From Campylobacter curvus (GTDB taxonomy: Bacteria > Campylobacterota > Campylobacteria > Campylobacterales > Campylobacteraceae), in contig NZ_CP053826.1 of the NCBI RefSeq assembly GCF_013372125.1, positions 1,116,001-1,180,000 on the forward strand: a DNA stretch of 64,000 nucleotides, given 5' to 3'. Position 1 is the stretch's first letter. Every line of letters begins with the position of its first letter. This document shows positions 17,054 to 26,416 of this stretch, piece by piece. The notes under the pieces were generated by a model that saw only the letters and a program-made list of their open reading frames with translations, searched no databases and was not told the origin of the DNA. The position numbers were made by a program, and so were the translations under genes.

Positions 17054-17484
17054 CTTCTATCCTCTATATCCTGCTTCTCTTCGATGACTTCAATGTCGAT
17101 GATATCGCTATTTTCGCTACTGTTTGCGCTTTGGTAATACCTATACGAGTTAAAATCCTCCCCAGCCCTATCCTCGCCGCCTCTAAATTTAGCAAAAAGA
17201 GCCAAAAGCACGACGATCGCTCCGATAAAGTCCGTCAAAATGCCCGGCAAAAACAGGAAAAACCCGCCTATCGCCATCCCGAGCGCACCGAAAATATCGC
17301 TTGGCTTTATGAAAGCCATCCTCGAAGTTATCTCGAAAAATCCCACGCGAAACATCAAAAATAGCCCTAATATCCCGCTTATGATGACCTCTGAGACAAA
17401 GCCTAAGAAGCCGTATCGATGCACGAAAAAGTAAAGGCAAACGAGCTCGGCGATGATGTAAGGTGTCCAAAGTAGCTTTAGCAT
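17050..17484 (-). CDS. fxsA: FxsA-like inner-membrane protein
   Basis: 144 aa, three to four hydrophobic helices in residues 5-100. The pattern matches FxsA, the E. coli protein whose overproduction relieves T7 exclusion by F; its normal function is unknown. Supporting segments: [26 protein letters not shown] and [18 protein letters not shown], the last being the family hallmark (LLIPGFLTDxxG). The C-terminal 40 residues are charged and cytosolic. Overlaps proS by 7 bp and hemC by 4 bp. Confidence 0.85.
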   Translation of the reverse strand: MLKLLWTPYIIAELVCLYFFVHRYGFLGFVSEVIISGILGLFLMFRVGFFEITSRMAFIKPSDIFGALGMAIGGFFLFLPGILTDFIGAIVVLLALFAKFRGGEDRAGEDFNSYRYYQSANSSENSDIIDIEVIEEKQDIEDRR

Positions 17485-19181
17485 AGTTTTTCTTTTAAAA
17501 CGCTCAAAATTTCATCTTTTTTGACGACTTCTTTTACGAGTCCGTCCCGCGTGATCAGCTCTACTTCGCCGTTTTCCAGACCTTTGCCGACGATGATGGC
17601 ATACGGAAAGCCCAGCAGCTCGAAGTCATTCATCTTCACGCCAAAGCGTTCGTTCCTGTCATCAAGCAGCACGCAAAGCCCTAAATTTCGTAAATTTTCA
17701 TAAAGCTCGGTCGCAAATTTCACGCCCGCTTCATCTTTTAAATTTGAGATGACGATCTCGCAGTCAAATGGCGTGCACTCCTTTTTCCACACGCAGCCTC
17801 GATCATCGTGGCTAGCCTCCACCATCACGGCTATGAGGCGGCTCACACCGATGCCGTAGCAGCCCATCAAAAATGGTCTGGCTTTGCCGTTCTCGTCTAA
17901 AAATGTCGCGCCCATCGCACTTGAGTACTTATTTCCCAGCTGAAAGATGTGCCCGACCTCTATACCCTTGCTAAGCTCCAGTTTGCCGCCGCATTTAGGG
18001 CAGATATCGCCTGCTTGGACGCTGACTAGATCCTTAAAGCGCTCATCATTAAAGCTCGAGACGCTCACACCGACGAAGTGATAGTCTTTTTCGTTCGCGC
18101 CGCATATCATCTGCGTCTGGCCTTTTAGCTCGTTATCGATATAAAAATCAACGCCGCTAAGCCCCACAGGCCCGCAAAAGCCTGCTACCAGCCCGGCTGC
18201 GGCGACCTCGTCCTCGCTCGCATCGACAAGCTCGAGCGCCCCGCAAGCGTTTTGCGCCTTGGTCTCTTGCAGCTCGTCGTTGCCGCGAACGAAAAATGCC
18301 ACGATCTTTTGCGTATTCTCGTAGATCGCCTTTTTGATGACGGCCTTTATCGTGTAAAACTCATCGACCTTGAAAAATTCCGCCACCGCCTTTATCGTTT
18401 TGGCGTTTGGTGTGTAAAATTTAGCCGCGTCGGCTTGAGGCGCAGGAGCGTCGCTAGTCTTTTTCGCACGTTTTGCAGCCTCGACATTTGCGGCGTATTT
18501 ACAGCTATCGCAGCAAAGTATATCGTCCTCGCCGTTTTTGGCAAGCACCATAAATTCCTTACTCCCGCTGCCACCGATCGCTCCACTGTCAGCCTCGACG
18601 GCTCTAAAATTTAGCCCCAAACGAGTGAAAATTTTAGAATACGTCGCCTCCATCAGGTCGAATTCTCGCTTCATATCAGCTTCGTTCGCATGAAAGCTAT
18701 ATGCGTCTTTCATCGTAAATTCGCGCCCTCTAAGCAGCCCGAAGCGCGGCCTGGCCTCATCTCTAAATTTCGTATTTATCTGATAGATATTTAGCGGAAG
18801 CTGCTTGTAGCTAGTGACCTTGCCCCGCACGAGCGCGACTGCGGCCTCTTCGTTCGTCGGGCTTAGCACAAAGTCGTTTTCTTTTCTGTCTTTAAAACGC
18901 AAAAGCTCCTTACCAAAGACGTTAAAGCGTCCGCTTTGCTTCCAAAGCTCGCCCGAAGTCACCACACTAAAGCTCACCTCAAGCGCTCCGGCCGCGTCCA
19001 TCTCCTCTTTTACGACCTTTGTTATCTTATCAAGCATCATCTTGCCAAGCGGCAAGAAGTTGTAAAGCCCCGAGCCGATCTGCTCCACAAAGCCGCCGCG
19101 CACTAAAAATATATGGCTTGGCAGGCTCGCGTCTTTGGGAGCTTCCTTGGTCGTCGGTGCGTAAAATTTGCTAAATCTCAT
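17478..19181 (-). CDS. proS: Prolyl-tRNA synthetase
   Basis: 567 aa, bacterial ProS type with an editing (INS) domain. Class II motifs: motif 1 near [16 protein letters not shown], motif 2 [21 protein letters not shown] split around residue 140-160, motif 3 [20 protein letters not shown]. The INS domain spans roughly 230-400. Two CxxC pairs (CCDSC near 220 and CPKCGG near 395) frame it. The C-terminal anticodon-binding domain contains [20 protein letters not shown]. It overlaps the hemA stop by 11 bp. Confidence 0.97.
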   Translation of the reverse strand: MRFSKFYAPTTKEAPKDASLPSHIFLVRGGFVEQIGSGLYNFLPLGKMMLDKITKVVKEEMDAAGALEVSFSVVTSGELWKQSGRFNVFGKELLRFKDRKENDFVLSPTNEEAAVALVRGKVTSYKQLPLNIYQINTKFRDEARPRFGLLRGREFTMKDAYSFHANEADMKREFDLMEATYSKIFTRLGLNFRAVEADSGAIGGSGSKEFMVLAKNGEDDILCCDSCKYAANVEAAKRAKKTSDAPAPQADAAKFYTPNAKTIKAVAEFFKVDEFYTIKAVIKKAIYENTQKIVAFFVRGNDELQETKAQNACGALELVDASEDEVAAAGLVAGFCGPVGLSGVDFYIDNELKGQTQMICGANEKDYHFVGVSVSSFNDERFKDLVSVQAGDICPKCGGKLELSKGIEVGHIFQLGNKYSSAMGATFLDENGKARPFLMGCYGIGVSRLIAVMVEASHDDRGCVWKKECTPFDCEIVISNLKDEAGVKFATELYENLRNLGLCVLLDDRNERFGVKMNDFELLGFPYAIIVGKGLENGEVELITRDGLVKEVVKKDEILSVLKEKLC

Positions 19182-20457
19182 CTATATCCTTCGTTAAATT
19201 TTCTAAATTTTCCTCTTTTATATCAAATAAAAATTTTATCCCGCCGGCGATCTGCTCAGCGTCGTTCTTGCTCGCGAGGCTCTTTAAATTTATCGTCGGC
19301 GAGTGCAAGAACGCCTTGAAAACTTGATGTATGAGCTTTGCGGCTTCTTCTTTGTCGCTGTGTTTCAAATACCCCTTTTTAAGCGCCTTTTCTAGCTCCG
19401 CCTCGGCGCAAATTTCAGCCTTTTTGCGTATCGTTTTTATGAGCGGTATGCTGATGTTGTCTTTTAAAAATTTTAAAAATTCATTCGTGCTTTGCCCTAC
19501 GATCGAGTATGCCGTCTGCGCCTGCTCCTCTCTAAGGGCGAGGTTCCTGCGCACCATTTCTTCCAGGCTATCGACCGAGTAAACACTGATCTTATCGGTG
19601 TTTACGAGATCTATGTCCCTAGGCACGGCGATGTCAAAAAAATAACGGCGAAATTCCTGTGGCTCTATGAGCTCGCCCGTGATGATCGCGTGCGGCGCGG
19701 AGGTGCTGGAAAATATGAGGTCGTATTTATTGATGTATTCTTTTAGTTTTAGGATACTGTCCCAGCTGGCCTTGTCGCCTAAATTTTCGACCAACTCCTC
19801 GACGTGGTCGCTACTTCTATTGATGATGATGACGTTAGCGCCGCTTGCTATGAGGTGCTTTGCAGCCAGCTCGCCCATCTCACCAGCGCCTATGACGACG
19901 GCGGTCTTGTTTTCAAGAGTGCCGAAAATTTCCTTTGCCTTCGCGACCGCGACGCTTGAAACGGAGATAGGATTTTTTGAAATTTGCGTTTCGTTTCGCA
20001 CTCTGGCCGCGCATTTACAAGCGTAATGCACCAAGCGGCTGATATGCTCGCCGCTTGAAGCGTTGTCAAAGGCAAATTTAAATGCGTTCTTTAGCTGTCC
20101 TACGATCTGCGTCTCGCCCACGACCAAGCTATCAAGCGAGCTAGCCACCGCAAAAAGGTGATGCACCGCACCGCTATCCTCGTAGATGTCCGCGCGCTCG
20201 AAAAGCTCGTCCTCAAAAACGCCAGAATACACCGTCAGACACCTTATGATGTGCGTCATCGCGCTTTTTATATCGTCCGTATATGCCAGCACCTCGACAC
20301 GGTTACAAGTGCTAAGCACCATGCACTCTATGATATTTTTACTTGATTTTAGCAGTCTTAATATCTGATCTTTTTTCTCGTCGCTATCAAAGGCGAGCTT
20401 CTCACGAACGGAAATATCGGTATTTTTATAAGTAAAGCTGATATTTAAATAATGCAT
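19171..20457 (-). CDS. hemA: Glutamyl-tRNA reductase
   Basis: 428 aa from the ATG at 20457; a TTG one codon earlier is less likely because ATG forms a TGATG overlap with the ispB stop. First committed step of C5 tetrapyrrole synthesis: reduces Glu-tRNA(Glu) to glutamate-1-semialdehyde. The catalytic Cys is in [18 protein letters not shown] follows, and the NADPH-binding motif is [16 protein letters not shown]. Normal length. First haem gene in the operon and a likely control point for flux. Confidence 0.97.
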   Translation of the reverse strand: MHYLNISFTYKNTDISVREKLAFDSDEKKDQILRLLKSSKNIIECMVLSTCNRVEVLAYTDDIKSAMTHIIRCLTVYSGVFEDELFERADIYEDSGAVHHLFAVASSLDSLVVGETQIVGQLKNAFKFAFDNASSGEHISRLVHYACKCAARVRNETQISKNPISVSSVAVAKAKEIFGTLENKTAVVIGAGEMGELAAKHLIASGANVIIINRSSDHVEELVENLGDKASWDSILKLKEYINKYDLIFSSTSAPHAIITGELIEPQEFRRYFFDIAVPRDIDLVNTDKISVYSVDSLEEMVRRNLALREEQAQTAYSIVGQSTNEFLKFLKDNISIPLIKTIRKKAEICAEAELEKALKKGYLKHSDKEEAAKLIHQVFKAFLHSPTINLKSLASKNDAEQIAGGIKFLFDIKEENLENLTKDIDEI

Positions 20458-21350
20458 CAAAATTCCCTGTCTATCATGCTTTTTATGATCTCTTCAAGCT
20501 CTTTGTTTTTGTATCCTTTTATCGCGACGAGGGCATCCTCGCAAAGAGCTTTGGCCTCGTTTATAGATCTTTGCACGCAGTTAAATTTAGCGAAATTTCG
20601 CGTCAGCCACGAGCTTTGCTCCTCACTCACCTCCCTTGCATGAAGCGATCTTAGACACTTTTTGCCCTTCTCGTCCAAAGCTTCATAAAGATAGATATAA
20701 GGAAGCGTGGTCTTGCCCTCTTTAAAGTCGTTCATAGCGGGCTTTCCAAGCGTATCGGCGCTTTGCGTGATATCTAGCACATCGTCTATTATCTGAAAGG
20801 CAAGGCCTAAATTTTTACCGTAAATTCTAAATTTCATCTCGTCTAGCCCTACTAAAACAGCGCCGCAAGCAGCGGTCGCCTCGATCAAAACGGCTGTTTT
20901 ATAGTAGATCATATCCATATATTTTTGTTTATCGTCGTTGAAATTTTCGCTTAGATTCACATCCATCAGCTCGCCTATGCTTAGCTTACTAACGGCTTCA
21001 GAGACTAGACGCGCGATATTAGGCGGGAATTTTGCAAGCTCAAAAAAGCCCTTGGAGTAAAAGATATCTCCTAGCATGATGGAATTTTTAGTGCCAAAAA
21101 GCGCGTTTATGCTAGGCTTGCCGCGTCTCGTGTCAGCATCGTCTATCACGTCATCATGCAGCAAACTAGCAAGGTGTATGAGCTCGATGATCGCACAAAG
21201 CCTGAGCGTCTCGTCACTGGTGCCGGCTATCTTTAAAAGCAACTTCGAGCGTAGCTTTTTACCGGAATTTACGTTTAAAAACATCTTTAAAGCCGGCTCA
21301 TAGCCAAGCTCTTTTATAAATTCCATCATTATTTCATCTATCTTGTCCAT
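20457..21350 (-). CDS. ispB: Trans-polyprenyl diphosphate synthase (quinone side chain)
   Basis: 297 aa. Extends farnesyl diphosphate with isopentenyl diphosphate to make the menaquinone tail. First aspartate-rich motif LLHDDVIDDADTRRG, second QIIDDVLDI, plus GKKLRSKL in the substrate-binding region. The length of the product cannot be read from the sequence by eye. It feeds the same quinone pathway as ubiD at the operon end. Confidence 0.93.
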   Translation of the reverse strand: MDKIDEIMMEFIKELGYEPALKMFLNVNSGKKLRSKLLLKIAGTSDETLRLCAIIELIHLASLLHDDVIDDADTRRGKPSINALFGTKNSIMLGDIFYSKGFFELAKFPPNIARLVSEAVSKLSIGELMDVNLSENFNDDKQKYMDMIYYKTAVLIEATAACGAVLVGLDEMKFRIYGKNLGLAFQIIDDVLDITQSADTLGKPAMNDFKEGKTTLPYIYLYEALDEKGKKCLRSLHAREVSEEQSSWLTRNFAKFNCVQRSINEAKALCEDALVAIKGYKNKELEEIIKSMIDREF

Positions 21351-21362
21351 ATCTTACCTCAT

Positions 21363-21788
21363 CTATTTTTTCGGATCTACGAATTCCACGTCTATACGCT
21401 TGCTTTCGTCAAGGATATTCACGCTAAAAAATGCCGTACGGTTTTCAAATTTCACAAACGAGAGATAAAGCGTCACGTTTTCATTAGGCGGCATCGTAAA
21501 ATCAGGCAAAACGCGCTGCATATAGGTATCTTGCCCATGTCTTAACGACATCACCATTTGTCTTGGATAGCGCCTGAAAAAGCTTTGTACCGTGATATTC
21601 GTGCTGTCAAACAGCGTCCAGCGAAAGTCGAAAACATCTCTTTTTTGCGTAGCCCTTTCGGTTATAAAGACCCTGCCCCACTCATCTTTTTTAAGCTCGA
21701 ATGTATGAGTTTGGCTTGGATCGAAATTTGGCGCCGCCCCGAAAGCCAAAGCCGCAAAAAGAAAAAAAATAGCTAAAATTTTACTCAT
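21363..21788 (-). CDS. Exported protein of unknown function before ispB
   Basis: 141 aa. Signal peptide MSKILAIFFLFAALAFGA; the mature protein is beta-rich (VFITERATQKRDVFDFRW, YMQRVLPDF, VTLYLSFVKF). No domain recognised. Starts 8 bp inside the DUF2018 gene. As I recall, C. jejuni has a small exported protein at the same place, so it is probably a conserved Campylobacter gene. Confidence 0.65.
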   Translation of the reverse strand: MSKILAIFFLFAALAFGAAPNFDPSQTHTFELKKDEWGRVFITERATQKRDVFDFRWTLFDSTNITVQSFFRRYPRQMVMSLRHGQDTYMQRVLPDFTMPPNENVTLYLSFVKFENRTAFFSVNILDESKRIDVEFVDPKK

Positions 21789-22035
21789 TTTGGCTCAAAA
21801 TTTCCCCGCTAAGCCCGATATAGACGTCATTTAGTCCGTTATAAATTTTATCCGCTTCTCTAGCCATAAAATTTTGTAAATAAGCCTCATCAAAGCCGTT
21901 TTCATCGCAAATCTCACGCATAGCGACGAAAATCTCAAAAATTTTATCAAGCTCGTTTGACACGACCGCTCTATTTGCATGAAATAAAATATCGTAAAAT
22001 TTATCCCTTGCGCTTCCCTCGAAAATCCCGTCCAT
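21781..22035 (-). CDS. DUF2018 family small helical protein
   Basis: 84 aa. Resembles the epsilonproteobacterial DUF2018 family (H. pylori HP0242-type small helical dimer). Supporting features: an acidic C-terminus, the FYDILFHANRAVVSNEL segment and LQNFMAREADKIYNGL. Function unknown. No signal or membrane segment. Confidence 0.7.
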   Translation of the reverse strand: MDGIFEGSARDKFYDILFHANRAVVSNELDKIFEIFVAMREICDENGFDEAYLQNFMAREADKIYNGLNDVYIGLSGEILSQNE

Positions 22036-22103
22036 TCGGCCGCCTTATACAAAATTTTTTAATTATAACTAAATAAAGCTAAATAAAATTTAATCCCTAC
22101 GGG

Positions 22104-22727
22104 CTAAAATTTCGAGATTATCTCCCACGCTCGCTTCATATCCTGCGCGTTGAAAGTCGCACTCTGGCTTGGCTTTCCAAAGCCCCAGCTTACCTGCAGA
22201 TACGCCATTTTGGCATTTTTTGCGGCAAGCTCATCTTTCATACTATCGCCTACGAATATCGCTTTTTTGGCGTTCGTGCGCTCACAAGCGATATGAAGCA
22301 TCGTAGGATCGGGCTTTTGCGGGATATCTTTGCCGGCTCCGATGACCTCATCGAAAAAATGCAAAATTTCATTTTTCCTTAAAATGGCTTCGAGCGTATT
22401 TTGTGGAGCGTTGCTGGCTAGAACGACCATGAAATTTTCATCTTTACATCGGCCCAAAAGCTCGCTCACACCATCGTAGCAAACGGCATAAAGATCGTAA
22501 TAAGCCTTAAATTTCTCCTCAAAGCCCTCTTTTAGCCCAGCAAAGGGCTTGTCGATATTATAAAAATCAAGCGATAAATTCCTACCGGGCTCGTTTATCG
22601 CTTTTACTATAAAGTCCGTCTGTAGCGGCTCTAGGCCCATATTTGCCCTGATGTCGTTCACCGTTTTTTCTATCGCGACGCCACTATTTATGATCGTGCC
22701 GTCCATGTCAAAGATTATCGTTTTCAA
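22104..22727 (-). CDS. HAD-superfamily phosphatase (phosphoglycolate phosphatase-like)
   Basis: 207 aa starting at TTG 22727 (7 nt after AAGGA). HAD motif I IIFDMDGTIINS, motif II VVLASNAP, motif III lysine region IPQKPDPTMLHIA, motif IV AIFVGDSMKDELAAKNA, and an alpha-helical cap between 15 and 80. Fits the Gph/PGP subfamily; the substrate is uncertain. Element copy 2 ends 21 bp upstream. Before that insertion the start would have overlapped the stop of the 22925-23251 gene as TTGA. First gene of the long operon as it now stands. Confidence 0.85.
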   Translation of the reverse strand: MKTIIFDMDGTIINSGVAIEKTVNDIRANMGLEPLQTDFIVKAINEPGRNLSLDFYNIDKPFAGLKEGFEEKFKAYYDLYAVCYDGVSELLGRCKDENFMVVLASNAPQNTLEAILRKNEILHFFDEVIGAGKDIPQKPDPTMLHIACERTNAKKAIFVGDSMKDELAAKNAKMAYLQVSWGFGKPSQSATFNAQDMKRAWEIISKF

Positions 22728-22740
22728 TGCTCGTCCTTAA

Positions 22741-22748
22741 ATTTATTT
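22741..22748. repeat. Left 8-bp target duplication of copy 2
   Basis: ATTTATTT, identical to 22936-22943 on the other side of the element. Confidence 0.85.
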
Positions 22749-22935
22749 GGCTCTATTATAATAAATCATTTATGCTTGCTTCGCAAACCTTGCTCACTCC
22801 GCAAAGCACCGAACATATAGCACGATTTTCGCGTTCAGCCTATGGCTTCTCTGAAAATCGGCGGTGATAGCGTCGCTTCACAAGGTTTGACTTCGCTTTG
22901 AAATCTGAAAATCAATGAAATATTTTAACAGAGCC
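22749..22935 (+). mobile_element. Palindromic terminal-repeat element, copy 2 (short type, complete)
   Basis: 187 bp. Ends GGCTCTATTATAATAAATC and its imperfect inverse TTTTAACAGAGCC. Flanked by the exact 8-bp duplication ATTTATTT. Internal stems: CAAACCTTG (22784-22792) with CAAGGTTTG (22881-22889), CGATTTTC with GAAAATCG, and CAGCC with GGCTT at the tip. No coding capacity. The left terminus contains TATAAT reading out toward the HAD phosphatase gene. The right terminus supplies the stop codon of the neighbouring gene. Confidence 0.92.
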
Positions 22936-23251
22936 ATTTATTTTTATGCTTTTCTTTTTTGTAGTTTTTAGAATTTTTAAGCTTGTCAAGGGCGTTTGCA
23001 CTGCGCAAAAGCTCCTCTCGCGGCGTATTTGCGATCAGTAAATTTATAAAATTTTCAAGCGCTTTGGTATATGGCTGATCAAGATACACGGGCTCTATCT
23101 TTGCGATGATCAGGGCGTTTTTAGCCACCCTATCCGCAAACGCCGCCTCGTCAAAATCATCGCGCTTTAGGCCGTTTATGGCTGATTTTGCAAATTTTTC
23201 AAGCGCCCTTAAATATCTCACGCGCTTAAATTTATCGTCCGCTACGCTCAT
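22925..23251 (-). CDS. Uncharacterised helical protein with element-derived stop
   Basis: 108 aa, no family recognised, helical and Lys-rich at the end (KLKNSKNYKKEKHKNK). The final residues W-L-C and the TAA stop are read from the terminus of element copy 2 (tggctctgttaa). Removing the element and one duplication changes the end to ...NKFKDEH and a stop overlapping the TTG of the HAD gene. The truncation therefore costs only a few residues, and function may be intact. It diverges from metY. Confidence 0.65.
   Translation of the reverse strand: MSVADDKFKRVRYLRALEKFAKSAINGLKRDDFDEAAFADRVAKNALIIAKIEPVYLDQPYTKALENFINLLIANTPREELLRSANALDKLKNSKNYKKEKHKNKWLC
22936..22943. repeat. Right 8-bp target duplication of copy 2
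   Basis: ATTTATTT, inside the 3' end of the 22925-23251 reading frame. Confidence 0.85.
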
Positions 23252-23300
23252 TTTAGCTCCATTTTTTGTGAAATTATATCAAATTTCAAAATTTTAAATG

Positions 23301-23306
23301 TATAAT
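23301..23306 (+). promoter_or_regulatory. -10 box of metY
   Basis: TATAAT 30 bp before the metY start, in an AT-rich divergent spacer. No S-box or other riboswitch-like structure is visible in the 85-bp gap. Confidence 0.5.
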
Positions 23307-23336
23307 TCGCATTATCAAATTTCATAAGGAGCGAAA

Positions 23337-24611
23337 ATGAAGCAAGAGACGCTGGCGATCCACGCGGGATACGATACGAATTCAGGCTTTGGCACGATGG
23401 CCGTGCCGATATTTCAGAGCACGGCTTACGACTTTGGCAGCGCGCAGACTGCCGCGGCGAGGTTTAATCTAACAGATAGCGGTCACATCTACACAAGGCT
23501 TGGCAATCCGACGACCGATGTGTTTGAAACTCGCGTGGCGGCCCTTGAGGACGGGGCGGCGGCGATCGCTACTGCCAGCGGTCAGGCGGCACTTTTTTAC
23601 AGTATCGTAAATATCGCCAGTGCGGGCGATAACATCATCATCGCAAAGAAAATTTACGGCGGCACGACGGTGCTTTTTACTCACAGTCTAAAGCGCTTTG
23701 GCATAGAGGCTAAAATATTTGACAGCGATACGGCGGACGATCTTGAAAATTTGATAAATGAGCACACGAGGGCGATATTTTTCGAGACGCTCTCAAATCC
23801 GCAAATTTCCATCCCAAATATCGAAAAGATCGTCTCCATAGCCGACAAGCACGGTGTCATAACGATAGCCGACAACACAGTGCCAACGCCGATACTCATA
23901 CAGCCTTTTAAGCACGGCGTAGACGTCGTAGTGCATAGCGCGAGCAAGTATATGAGCGGTCAGGGACTAAGTCTAGGCGGCGTCGTGGTCGCAGCCAAAC
24001 ACCTAAACGACAAGATAAAAGGCAACGCCAGATATGAGCATTTTAACGTCCCCGATCCCAGCTACCACGATATCCTTTACACTGATATGGCGGATAAATT
24101 TGATATCTACACGCTAAGGATGAGGCTCGCAGTCGTCAGAGACATCGGCGCGGTGATATCGCCTTTTAACTCATGGCAGCTCATACAAGGGCTCGAGACG
24201 CTTAGCATACGCATGCAAAAGCACTCGCAAAACGCCCTTGAGGTCGCTAAATTTTTAGATTCGCATAAATTTATAAAAAGCGTGGCGTATCCCGGACTGC
24301 CAAGCAACGTAGATCATAAAAAGGCGCAAAAATACTTCAAAAACGCCATGTCAAGCGGGCTGTTTTGCTTTGAGACCGACAGCTTCGAGCGCGCCCAAAA
24401 GCTACTAAGCAAGGTGAAATTATTTAAGATCGTCGTGAACATAGGCGATACGAAGTCGCTTATCACGCATCCAGCCAGCACTACTCACCATCAGCTCACA
24501 GCCGAGGAGCTAAAAAAGGCCGGTATCAGCAAGGAGCTGATCAGAATCAGCGTCGGGCTCGAGGACGCGGAGGATCTCATAGCCGATCTAGCTCAAGCCT
24601 TAAAGGAGTGA
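23337..24611 (+). CDS. metY: O-acetylhomoserine sulfhydrylase (PLP enzyme)
   Basis: 424 aa. Makes homocysteine from O-acetylhomoserine and sulfide (direct sulfhydrylation for methionine). Cys/Met-metabolism PLP family: LAIHAGYDTN, VPIFQSTAYDF, YTRLGNPTTDVFE, ALEDGAAAIATASGQAA, and Schiff-base lysine K204 in VHSASKYMSGQG. SLITHPASTTHHQL is near the C-terminus. The insert-containing length (over 420 aa) favours MetY over cystathionine synthase or lyase. AAGGAG upstream. It is followed by a strong palindrome overlapping its stop codon. Confidence 0.92.
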   Translation: MKQETLAIHAGYDTNSGFGTMAVPIFQSTAYDFGSAQTAAARFNLTDSGHIYTRLGNPTTDVFETRVAALEDGAAAIATASGQAALFYSIVNIASAGDNIIIAKKIYGGTTVLFTHSLKRFGIEAKIFDSDTADDLENLINEHTRAIFFETLSNPQISIPNIEKIVSIADKHGVITIADNTVPTPILIQPFKHGVDVVVHSASKYMSGQGLSLGGVVVAAKHLNDKIKGNARYEHFNVPDPSYHDILYTDMADKFDIYTLRMRLAVVRDIGAVISPFNSWQLIQGLETLSIRMQKHSQNALEVAKFLDSHKFIKSVAYPGLPSNVDHKKAQKYFKNAMSSGLFCFETDSFERAQKLLSKVKLFKIVVNIGDTKSLITHPASTTHHQLTAEELKKAGISKELIRISVGLEDAEDLIADLAQALKE

Positions 24612-24642
24612 AATTTAGGGGGCGACGCTCCCTAAATTTCAC
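24608..24642. terminator. Bidirectional terminator between metY and the antiporter gene
   Basis: Perfect 13-bp stem GTGAAATTTAGGG (24608-24620) / CCCTAAATTTCAC (24630-24642) with a 9-nt loop, sitting between two convergent genes and starting on the metY stop. No clear T-run on either side, so efficiency is uncertain. Confidence 0.65.
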
Positions 24643-24651
24643 CCATTCCGC

Positions 24652-26097
24652 CTACGCCATGAAGCTTTTTATCGTCTCTTGATACAAGGCGTGATTTTCA
24701 CATTGCACGAGCAGCAGATCTCCGTCGTCAAACACGGTAGAGCCGGTCGGCTTGATGTATTCGTTTTTGCGTTTTACAAGAAGTATCAAAAAATCAGCCG
24801 GTAGCTCCAGCTCGGCCAGGTTTTTACCTATGAGCTTCGAGCCAAAATGAATGGTGTGCTGACGTAAAGCATACGTGAGTATCGGGGAATTTTCCACCTT
24901 TGCCGGCTCCTGGGCCTCCTCCTCGTCCTTGACTTTAAATTTATCCGCCGCATAGATAAGCGACATGCCCTGCGTGAAAATAGAGATCATGACCATGAAA
25001 AACACGATGTTGAAAATAATGTTTGCATTTGGGATCTGATCTACATAAGTATAGGTCGCAAGCACGATAGGTACGACTCCTCGAAGCCCGACCCACGAGA
25101 TGAAAAGCTTGTCGCTTAGGCTAAATTTAGAAAAAATCAAGGATGCGAACACGCCAAGAGGCCTTGCTATAAACATCAGCCAAAGTGCGAGCACGAAAGC
25201 CATGAGCGCTATACTAGGCAGCTGCGACGGGAAAACCAGCAGTCCAAGCGTCAAAAATACGACTATTTGCATCGCCCACGCTATACCGTCGTGAAAGCCG
25301 ATCAGATTCTTTTTATGCACGAATTCTTTTTTATTGATGAAAATTCCCGCTATATACACGGCCAAGTAGCCGTTACCGCCGATCTTGAAACAAAGCGTGT
25401 ATAAAAGTAGTATCCAAGCCATGGAAAAGACCGGATACAAACCCCAGCTCTTTAGCCTGAGCCTGTTAAAGATAGCCGGCAGCATCACGCCAAAAACATA
25501 ACCCATAGCGATACCCACCCCAAACTGCATTATAAGCGAGCTAAACCACTCATAAGCCGACGGGACCGTGCTTAGCGAGATCATTTGGATGATACTCATC
25601 GTTAAAAAGATCGCCATAGGGTCGTTCGAGCCGGACTCCAGCTCCAAAAGCGGAGCGATATTGTTTTTAAGCGAAATTTTCTTTGCACGAAGTATGGCAA
25701 ACACCGCTGCTGCGTCGGTCGACGAGATGATCGCACCTAGCAAAAGCGCCTCCAGCCAGCTAAATCCGAGTAAAATTTTAGCTATCGGTGCGATAGCCAG
25801 TGCAGTGAGCACCACGCCCACAGTAGCCAGCAAGAGTCCTCGCCCAAATATCGGCTTTATCGCGGCAAAGTCAGTATCCAATCCGCCCGCGTAAAGGATA
25901 AAAATAAGTGCTATCATACCGACGTTTTGAGCGATGAATTGATTGTCGAAATTTACGCCAAGCAGCCCGTCAGAGCCTGCCAGCATACCAACGCCGAGAA
26001 ATACTATGAGAGAAGGGACACCGAATTTATCGGAAATTTTACTTAGCAAGATGCTAGTTATCAGCAAGATCGCAAAGAATAAAAGAAAATTTTCCAT
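24652..26097 (-). CDS. K+/H+ antiporter, CPA1 NhaP2/CvrA type
   Basis: 481 aa. Twelve to thirteen membrane helices (residues 1 to about 385), then a cytosolic TrkA-C-like domain (LIGKNLAELELPADFLIL, STVFDDGDLLLVQCEN). The transport core has LYAGGLDTDF, GAIISSTDAAAVFAIL and LELESGSNDPMAIFL with the ion-binding aspartates, typical of NhaP2 potassium/proton antiporters. The C-terminal domain usually senses ligand. Element copy 3 lies 29 bp upstream of the start. Before its insertion the gene would have followed the GGDEF-like gene by 29 bp. Confidence 0.88.
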   Translation of the reverse strand: MENFLLFFAILLITSILLSKISDKFGVPSLIVFLGVGMLAGSDGLLGVNFDNQFIAQNVGMIALIFILYAGGLDTDFAAIKPIFGRGLLLATVGVVLTALAIAPIAKILLGFSWLEALLLGAIISSTDAAAVFAILRAKKISLKNNIAPLLELESGSNDPMAIFLTMSIIQMISLSTVPSAYEWFSSLIMQFGVGIAMGYVFGVMLPAIFNRLRLKSWGLYPVFSMAWILLLYTLCFKIGGNGYLAVYIAGIFINKKEFVHKKNLIGFHDGIAWAMQIVVFLTLGLLVFPSQLPSIALMAFVLALWLMFIARPLGVFASLIFSKFSLSDKLFISWVGLRGVVPIVLATYTYVDQIPNANIIFNIVFFMVMISIFTQGMSLIYAADKFKVKDEEEAQEPAKVENSPILTYALRQHTIHFGSKLIGKNLAELELPADFLILLVKRKNEYIKPTGSTVFDDGDLLLVQCENHALYQETIKSFMA

Positions 26098-26118
26098 CCG
26101 CCCTCCCTTTTGTGTCTA

Positions 26119-26126
26119 TAAAATTT
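26119..26126. repeat. Left 8-bp target duplication of copy 3
   Basis: TAAAATTT, identical to 26417-26424. Confidence 0.85.
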
Positions 26127-26416
26127 GGCTCTGTTATAGTAAAGGACTTAAACTTTTGAGAGCATCTTATAAGTATTGATATCTGCTTCGCTTCTGCTAT
26201 GCAGTTGCAAACGAAGTGAAGCAAAAACCCTGCTCACTCCGCAAAGCGCCAAACATATAGCACGATTTACGCGGTCAGCTACTGCTTCACTGTCCTCGTA
26301 GCTAAGTCTCGTTACGAGTGCGTAGCGCGAAGTAAAAATCGGCGGCGATAAGCTCGCTAGCAAGGTTTGACTTCGCTTTTATGAAAGTTAAAACAATACT
26401 TTGTTAGAACAGAGTC
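26127..26416 (+). mobile_element. Palindromic terminal-repeat element, copy 3 (long type, complete)
   Basis: 290 bp. Begins GGCTCTGTTATAGTAAAG and ends CTTTGTTAGAACAGAGTC, one mismatch in the outer nine bases. Exact duplication TAAAATTT on both sides. It shares with copy 1 the block GTTACGAGTGCGTAGC and the AAAATCGGCGGCGATAAGC core. It lies between the stop of the GGDEF-like gene (which abuts the right duplication) and the antiporter. Outward TATAAC in the left terminus could act as a -10 for the antiporter. Confidence 0.92.

Noticed and set aside
22749-22935. Reading copy 2 as an intrinsic terminator or small RNA gene only
   Set aside because: Hairpins are present, but the exact 8-bp duplication, terminal inverted repeats and restored gene overlap are better explained by transposition. 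A secondary terminator effect is still possible.
26148-26363. 71-codon frame on the minus strand
   Set aside because: Shadow frame of element copy 3; diverges from the copy 1 frame by indels that shift phase.
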